From assembly GCA_012032575.1 (NCBI GenBank), contig JAAUSP010000019.1, positions 1 to 29,150 on the forward strand: a DNA stretch of 29,150 nt, written 5' to 3'. How positions within the stretch are numbered: position 1 is the stretch's first letter; each line of letters starts with the position of its first letter. Shown piece after piece: positions 25,656 through 29,150 of the stretch. Origin of the DNA: Anaerolineales bacterium. GTDB taxonomy: Bacteria > Chloroflexota > Anaerolineae > 4572-78 > J111. The notes below the pieces were generated by a model. The model made no database searches, was not told where the DNA came from, and worked only from the letters and a program-made list of their open reading frames with translations. Made by a program: the position numbers and the translations under genes.

Positions 25656-26536
25656 ATGTTACAGCCAAAAAGACAGCGCAGCGGGGTGGGAGTCATCGTC
25701 CGCATCATCGTGATGGCGCTGCTGGTGTTTTCTTTTATTGCTATTGTCATTGTCACCGCCATCACGCTGCTCACCGGCGACACGCTGGCGGGCAGTCCGG
25801 CGGTTATTCGACCGCAACCCGGCCCCACGCCAACCGTTGCCCCGTTGGCAGCCGTCACCCCCCGGCCCCGGTCGAATTGACCTCGTTTCGCAGTGTGGCT
25901 CTGGGATTTACCGCCGATTATCCCGCCGGCTGGCGCAAAAAAGAAACCGCGCTGCGGGTCATCTTTGCTCCGACGGTGGCCGGGCTTGAACCGGGCCAGT
26001 TGGTCGAACCGGCGCTGTGGGCCGGCATTCCCGCCGACGGCAGCTTTGAACCGGCGCAAATTCTCGCCAATATTTTAGCCGACTTTCCGGCCAATACCAA
26101 ACGCTCCAACCAGGGCGCGGCCACGGTTGGCGGAATTCCCTGGACGATGGTGGATTTATCGTTTGAGGACGTGACGACCGGCCAGCCGGGATTGGCCAGG
26201 GTGGCGGCCGCCAGTCACAATGAGGTCGGCTACTTTGTGATGGCCGTAGCGCCGGAAGAGCAGTGGCCGGCCGCCAAAGCGGTGTTTCAGGCCATGCTCA
26301 ACAGTTTCCACTTTACCCAGGAAGCGGTCATCCGCCCCACCGACGCCAGCCCGCCGCCCACACCAACCCCCAGCCCCACCCCGCGGGTCTACATTGTCCA
26401 ATCCGGCGACACCCTGGGCGGCATCGCTGTGCAGTTCGGCGTCACCATCGAGGCGCTGGTCACTCGCAACGGGTTGGATGACGCTCGCTTCATTCGCAGC
26501 GGGCAGAAGTTGATTATTCCGAATAAGAGGAAGTAA
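25656..26536 (+). CDS. Membrane-anchored protein with C-terminal LysM domain, split by a one-base frameshift
   Basis: Read as one gene of about 293 residues, starting at ATG 25656 with GGAG eight bases upstream. The order is a basic N-terminus, a transmembrane helix or uncleaved signal at about 13-38 (IIVMALLVFSFIAIVIVTAITLL), a Pro/Thr linker, and a globular domain at about 80-220 (VALGFTADYPAGW through FQAMLNSFHF, similar in plan to PsbP/DUF1795-type domains). A Pro-rich stretch (PPPTPTPSPTP) and a LysM domain (YIVQSGDTLGGIAVQFGVTIEALVTRNGL to GQKLIIP) close it. The first frame stops after TPRPRSN; one more C in the six-C run at 25858-25863 gives VTPPAPVELTSF and joins the parts. LysM domains bind peptidoglycan or related glycans. 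The function is otherwise unknown. Confidence 0.8.
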
Positions 26537-26539
26537 AAA

Positions 26540-26577
26540 TTGGAGGGATGGAGGATTGGAGGGTTGGAAGGATGGAG
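26540..26577 (+). repeat. Degenerate TTGGAGG/GATGGAG tandem heptamers
   Basis: Five or six units of 7-8 bases (TGGAGGGA, TGGAGGA, TTGGAGGG, TTGGAAGGA, TGGAG) start right after the LysM stop. They have the same unit size and purine bias as the hairpins at 22225 and 25401, but there is no complementary arm here. Confidence 0.6.
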
Positions 26578-26669
26578 TTTACCGCATCACCCATGTGGAG
26601 CAGGTCATCAATTATGTGGTAGACAGGGAATAAACTGATGAAGTTGTTCCAGAATCTAAATCTGTCAGG

Positions 26670-26705
26670 GCGTCTTGCGTGTTCCGTTGACGTTACGCAA
26701 GATGC
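26670..26705. repeat. Inverted repeat GCGTCTTGCGT / ACGCAAGATGC
   Basis: Eleven-base arms at 26670-26680 and 26695-26705 with one mismatch and a 14-base loop. It lies 40 bases before the SirB1-like gene: either a terminator-like hairpin without a T-run or a dispersed repeat. The 26578-26669 stretch before it shows no supported gene. Confidence 0.55.
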
Positions 26706-26745
26706 AACACGACTTGAATAACTAATCATTGAAAGAATCGACCAT

Positions 26746-27579
26746 ATGCCTTCCACAAAAACCGCTTTCACCCAAGAAATGGATTTCCCCGACGCTCAGA
26801 TCAACCTGGCACGGGCGGCCCTGCTGCTTTCTGAATATATCAACCATGTTCCCAATCTTGTTGCGCCTTATCTGGCCCGGCTTGACGACATAGCCGAACA
26901 GGTCCGGCCCGCTTTGGAACTGGCCCACACCGACGAGGAAAAAGTCGCGGCGCTCACGGGTTATCTGTTCGGCGAGTTGGACTTTCACGGCAATAGCGAA
27001 AATTATTACGACCCCAACAACTCCTTTCTCAACCGGGTGCTGGATCGCCGCACCGGGATTCCGATTTCGTTAAGCGTGATTTGCCTGGAAGTCGGCTGGC
27101 GGTTGGGCTTGCCCGTGAGCGGTCTGGGCTTGCCGGGACACTTTATCGTTGGATATGGGCTGCCTGAGGCTCCGCTTTATCTCGACCCGTTCAATCGGGG
27201 CGCTATCCTCAGCGAGGACGACTGCCTGGCCCTGAGCCGTGTGCCAACGTCGCAGCGGTTGGCCTTTCGAGAACAGTTTTTAGCGCCGGCCGCCCAAAAA
27301 GCCGTTTTGTTTCGCATGCTCCTCAATTTGAAGCAGATTTATCTCAGGCAGGAAAGCTGGGACCGGGCCTATCGCACCCTCGATTTGATGCTGCTGGTTC
27401 AACCCAACCAGATTGAGGAATTGAAAGATCGCGGCCTGGTGGCCTACCGTCTCAACCGGCTGCGCGAGGCCACCTTCGACCTGCACCGTTACCTCTACCT
27501 CAAGCCCAACGCCCCTGACGCCAAATGGCTGCGCCAGCAATTGGAGATGATCGAACAAAAATTGAGCCGTCTAAATTAA
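26746..27579 (+). CDS. SirB1-like transglutaminase-fold protein with TPR tail
   Basis: 277 residues. N-terminal SirB1/Transglut_core2 domain at about 15-185: DFPDAQINLARAALLLSEYI, the conserved NSFLNRVLDRRTGIPISLSVICLEVGWRLGLPVSGLGLPGHFIVGY, and LYLDPFNRGAILSEDDC. A TPR-like helical pair follows at about 200-270 (FRMLLNLKQIYLRQESWDRAYRTLDLMLLVQPNQIEELKDRGLVAYRLNRLREATFDLHRYL). The fold relates to transglutaminases, but known members lack a proven activity and the E. coli name is historical. Cytoplasmic, no signal peptide. The ribosome binding site is poor. It stands alone among repeats. Confidence 0.9.
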   Translation: MPSTKTAFTQEMDFPDAQINLARAALLLSEYINHVPNLVAPYLARLDDIAEQVRPALELAHTDEEKVAALTGYLFGELDFHGNSENYYDPNNSFLNRVLDRRTGIPISLSVICLEVGWRLGLPVSGLGLPGHFIVGYGLPEAPLYLDPFNRGAILSEDDCLALSRVPTSQRLAFREQFLAPAAQKAVLFRMLLNLKQIYLRQESWDRAYRTLDLMLLVQPNQIEELKDRGLVAYRLNRLREATFDLHRYLYLKPNAPDAKWLRQQLEMIEQKLSRLN

Positions 27580-27644
27580 GATTTGACAATATTCAGAGTC
27601 ATACGTAAGATAGGCCATCTCAGGTCAACGCTTACCTAAAGGCC

Positions 27645-27985
27645 ATGCAGATTAAAAAAAAGTAGACGACAATGAAATAACGGTTGCGGAAGAGGAAAGC
27701 CTGGCTTCGCCTCCGCCTCTGCCGCCCGAAACATCGGGGCGGGTCTCGGTCAAAAAACGCCGGGATGGCGGCTGGTGGCTGGGTGGTTTTTTGTTTGGTT
27801 TTGTTATCGGCCTGGCCCTGTCATTGGTGTATGGCTGGGTGCTCGACCCGCACCCGTTGCCCATTCGCCCGGCGGATTTGCGGCTGGCGGATAAAGAAAT
27901 CTACCTGCGACTCATCGCCGCTGCTTTTTTCCACGAGCGGGATGAGGCGCGGGCACAGGCCAGGTTAGCCAGCCTGGAACAGCAG
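27645..27985 (+). pseudogene. One-helix membrane protein fragment, frameshifted and cut at a junction
   Basis: From ATG 27645 the frame reads MQIKKK and stops at once. With one more A in the eight-A run (27654-27661) it continues VDDNEITVAEEE, a Pro-rich linker, a basic SVKKRRDGGWW, one transmembrane helix (LFGFVIGLALSLVYGWVL), then DPHPLPIRPADLRLADKEIYLRLIAAAFFHERDEARAQARLASLEQ. This is coherent protein for about 110 residues. Beyond about 27985 the frame enters antisense of the amidohydrolase and loses sense. The family is not named with confidence, though the sequence after the helix looks like a conserved envelope protein. The 3' part of the gene is missing here. Confidence 0.65.
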
Positions 27986-28664
27986 AGCAGATGGTCGCGC
28001 AGCTTTTTCATGGCCTGCCCGCCGATGCCGCGCCGGATGGCTCGAGCGCCTGCAAACCCTGGTCGGGCGTCCGGCTCAGCGGCGATACCTCCAGGCCGGT
28101 GCGGTAGGCGATGATGGATTTGACCCCTTTGAACCCCTCTGTTTCCAGGGCACGGACAATGGCCTCATCGTAGCGCCGCCGGAACTCAGCCCAGCCACAA
28201 TCGCTTTTGAGCAGTTCGGCAATCAGCGGCTCGATGCGGTAAACCGGGACCACCTCCACTCCGACATCCTGGCGGAAGCCGGCCACGTCCACCGGCGGCA
28301 GCGGATAGCCAAAATCAGCCACCAGGGTGGTCAGGCCGACCGCTTCATACAGGCGGGTGATGTAGCCCCGGTAATCTTTGACGGCTTCGTTCCGCGCCGC
28401 CAACACCTGTTCCAGAACCGGCTCGCAGTCAAAAAAACCGGCCAGTTGGCGGACCAGGTAGCGAAAATAAACCGTATCGCGCCGGACCTGCTGGATTTCA
28501 GCGATCAAGACATCATCCGCCGGAACGCCACCCTCAGCCATAAATTCGACCCCGCCGCCGGGGAATGCGACCGCATCGGTAAATTCGCGGGCGGTCAGTT
28601 TGCCGGTGGGGCTAAAGGGGTGGCAGTGAACATCTACTATGGGTAAGGTTGAACTGTTTATCAT
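27984..28664 (-). pseudogene. Amidohydrolase-family fragment, frameshifted and cut at the same junction
   Basis: The N-terminal part starts at ATG 28664 (a TTG at 28676 is an alternative) with the metal-binding IVDVHCHPF and continues as a normal amidohydrolase_2-like protein to GFKGVKSIIAYRTGLEVSPLSRTPDQGLQALE. There the frame breaks at about 28040. One extra base restores EAIRRGIGGQAMKKLRDHLLC, which then ends abruptly at about 27985 where the oppositely oriented membrane-protein fragment begins. Full members are about 370-400 residues and need later His and Asp ligands (a QIHTG-type strand and an SDG motif), all missing here. The encoded fragment cannot be an active enzyme. Confidence 0.7.
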
Positions 28665-28683
28665 CCGGGATACCAAACTTTCT

Positions 28684-28827
28684 TTAAGTGGTTACAGCTA
28701 CATCGTTCATTTCATTGGGGTGTAACCCCAGATAATCTCGAACCTCTAAATCCAGTCTAGTTCCGCTAAATATCTCTTCACTGACAAGCGATAATTGGCC
28801 GGAAAAAGCATGGTAGTCAAGTCGGGT
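28684..28827 (-). pseudogene. Orphan 3' gene end of unknown family
   Basis: One minus-strand frame gives 47 coherent residues ending in a stop: LDYHAFSGQLSLVSEE, IFSGTRLDLEVRDYLG, LHPNEMNDVAVTT. An in-frame TGA lies just before it and no start codon is well placed. Composition and a stop only 19 bases before the amidohydrolase ATG suggest the end of a real gene whose 5' part was lost. The family is not recognised. Confidence 0.4.
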
Positions 28828-28896
28828 TCATGCCGTTGTTGTTAGGCCGCATTTGGCTTGGCCTTCGATATTGTGGGCAGCCAAAAACGTAATCAT
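28828..28896 (-). pseudogene. First codons of a probable DUF5615 (PIN-like) toxin gene
   Basis: The ATG at 28896 overlaps the upstream gene's stop as ATGA. The product MITFLAAHNIEGQAK fits the start of DUF5615/PIN-like toxins, where an early (D/H)xN motif sits after the first strand. After about codon 15 the sequence turns into unrelated CGGCCTAACAACAACGGCAT and stops at 28828. Truncated and surely inactive. Confidence 0.5.
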
Positions 28897-29150
28897 GCCA
28901 GTTTAAGTTTCTTTTTCCAGGATTGTAACTTGGTTTGAATTTCCTCTTGCCCCGGGTTGGGCGATATCGCCGCAATCTCGGCCAAGCGTTTGCGGTTACG
29001 CTTTTCCCAATACTGCCGGATTTCCTCCGCTTGTTGCAAAACAAGTTGGTACTCAGCCTCGACTTCGGCTCGGTGTGTTTCGATATATTCCATCACCTCG
29101 GCAGTCTATTGATCGCTTAAATTGAGGCGGTTTTGAATGAGCTTAGGCGA
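28893..29150 (-). pseudogene. Probable DUF433-type antitoxin end with an internal stop, partial
   Basis: The frame enters from beyond 29150 as SPKLIQNRLNLSDQ, meets TAG at 29106-29108, and continues TAEVMEYIETHRAEVEAEYQLVLQQAEEIRQYWEKRNRKRLAEIAAISPNPGQEEI to a stop at 28893. Sense on both sides of the TAG suggests one gene with a nonsense change. A restart at GTG/ATG 29096 or 29093 could still give a 66-67 residue piece. The rest matches the charged C-terminal extension I associate with DUF433 antitoxins in Chloroflexota. The ATGA overlap with the PIN-like start supports a former toxin-antitoxin pair. Confidence 0.5.

Noticed and set aside
26514..26771. An 85-codon minus-strand open frame between the LysM and SirB1-like genes
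   Set aside because: It spans heptamer repeats and the 26670 inverted repeat and overlaps both neighbours; no domain seen.
28817..29044. A 75-codon minus-strand open frame overlapping the DUF433-type remnant
   Set aside because: It is out of frame with the coherent antitoxin-like sequence and rich in Arg, Pro and Asn without any motif.

Overview
The window looks like part of a Chloroflexota chromosome, probably class Anaerolineae. This is inferred from gene content, not from a marker tree: kinase-less GAF sensors in series, a FtsA/PilM-like ATPase next to a Baseplate_J-domain membrane protein beside ruvX, and short GTAGGGGC palindromes. There are no rRNA genes, recognisable tRNAs, CRISPR arrays, transposases or phage genes.

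Left block (1-14362, all minus strand): a signalling cluster. It opens with a receiver/multi-GAF histidine kinase and a NarL-type response regulator. A one-helix membrane protein, a degenerate stand-alone receiver, a PAS/GAF/PAS protein, an orphan BMP-type binding lipoprotein and three membrane sensors follow. The sensors differ outside the membrane but share nearly the same GAF domain and C-terminal tail, and have no kinase or other known output domain. The cluster ends in a XylR_N-domain protein cut by the window edge. The only visible kinase is the one at the head, so the others may feed into it or act through protein contacts.

Middle (14363-22494): a divergent regulatory region leads to a zinc-ribbon/FHA protein on the plus strand. 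It converges tail to tail with a minus-strand series running alaS, a toxin-antitoxin pair, the FtsA/PilM-like ATPase, the Baseplate_J membrane protein, ruvX and an RsbW-like kinase. alaS near ruvX is a familiar bacterial neighbourhood; the ATPase/Baseplate_J pair is the least understood part.

Right block (22495-27579): a K+ channel, msrPQ for periplasmic methionine sulfoxide repair, a LysM lipid- or wall-associated protein and a SirB1-like/TPR protein. Gaps here are rich in hairpins built from short tandem units and in an interspersed element with matching ends.

Far right (27645-29150): a patchwork of broken genes: a headless and truncated membrane protein abutting a truncated amidohydrolase in opposite orientation, an orphan 3' gene end, the first 15 codons of a probable PIN-like toxin, and a probable DUF433 antitoxin with an internal stop.

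Five genes are split by what looks like loss of one base from a homopolymer, and a sixth by loss of one base at a non-homopolymer site. All six point to one-base deletions. Sequencing error is the simplest explanation, so these genes are annotated as single reading frames with the break noted.
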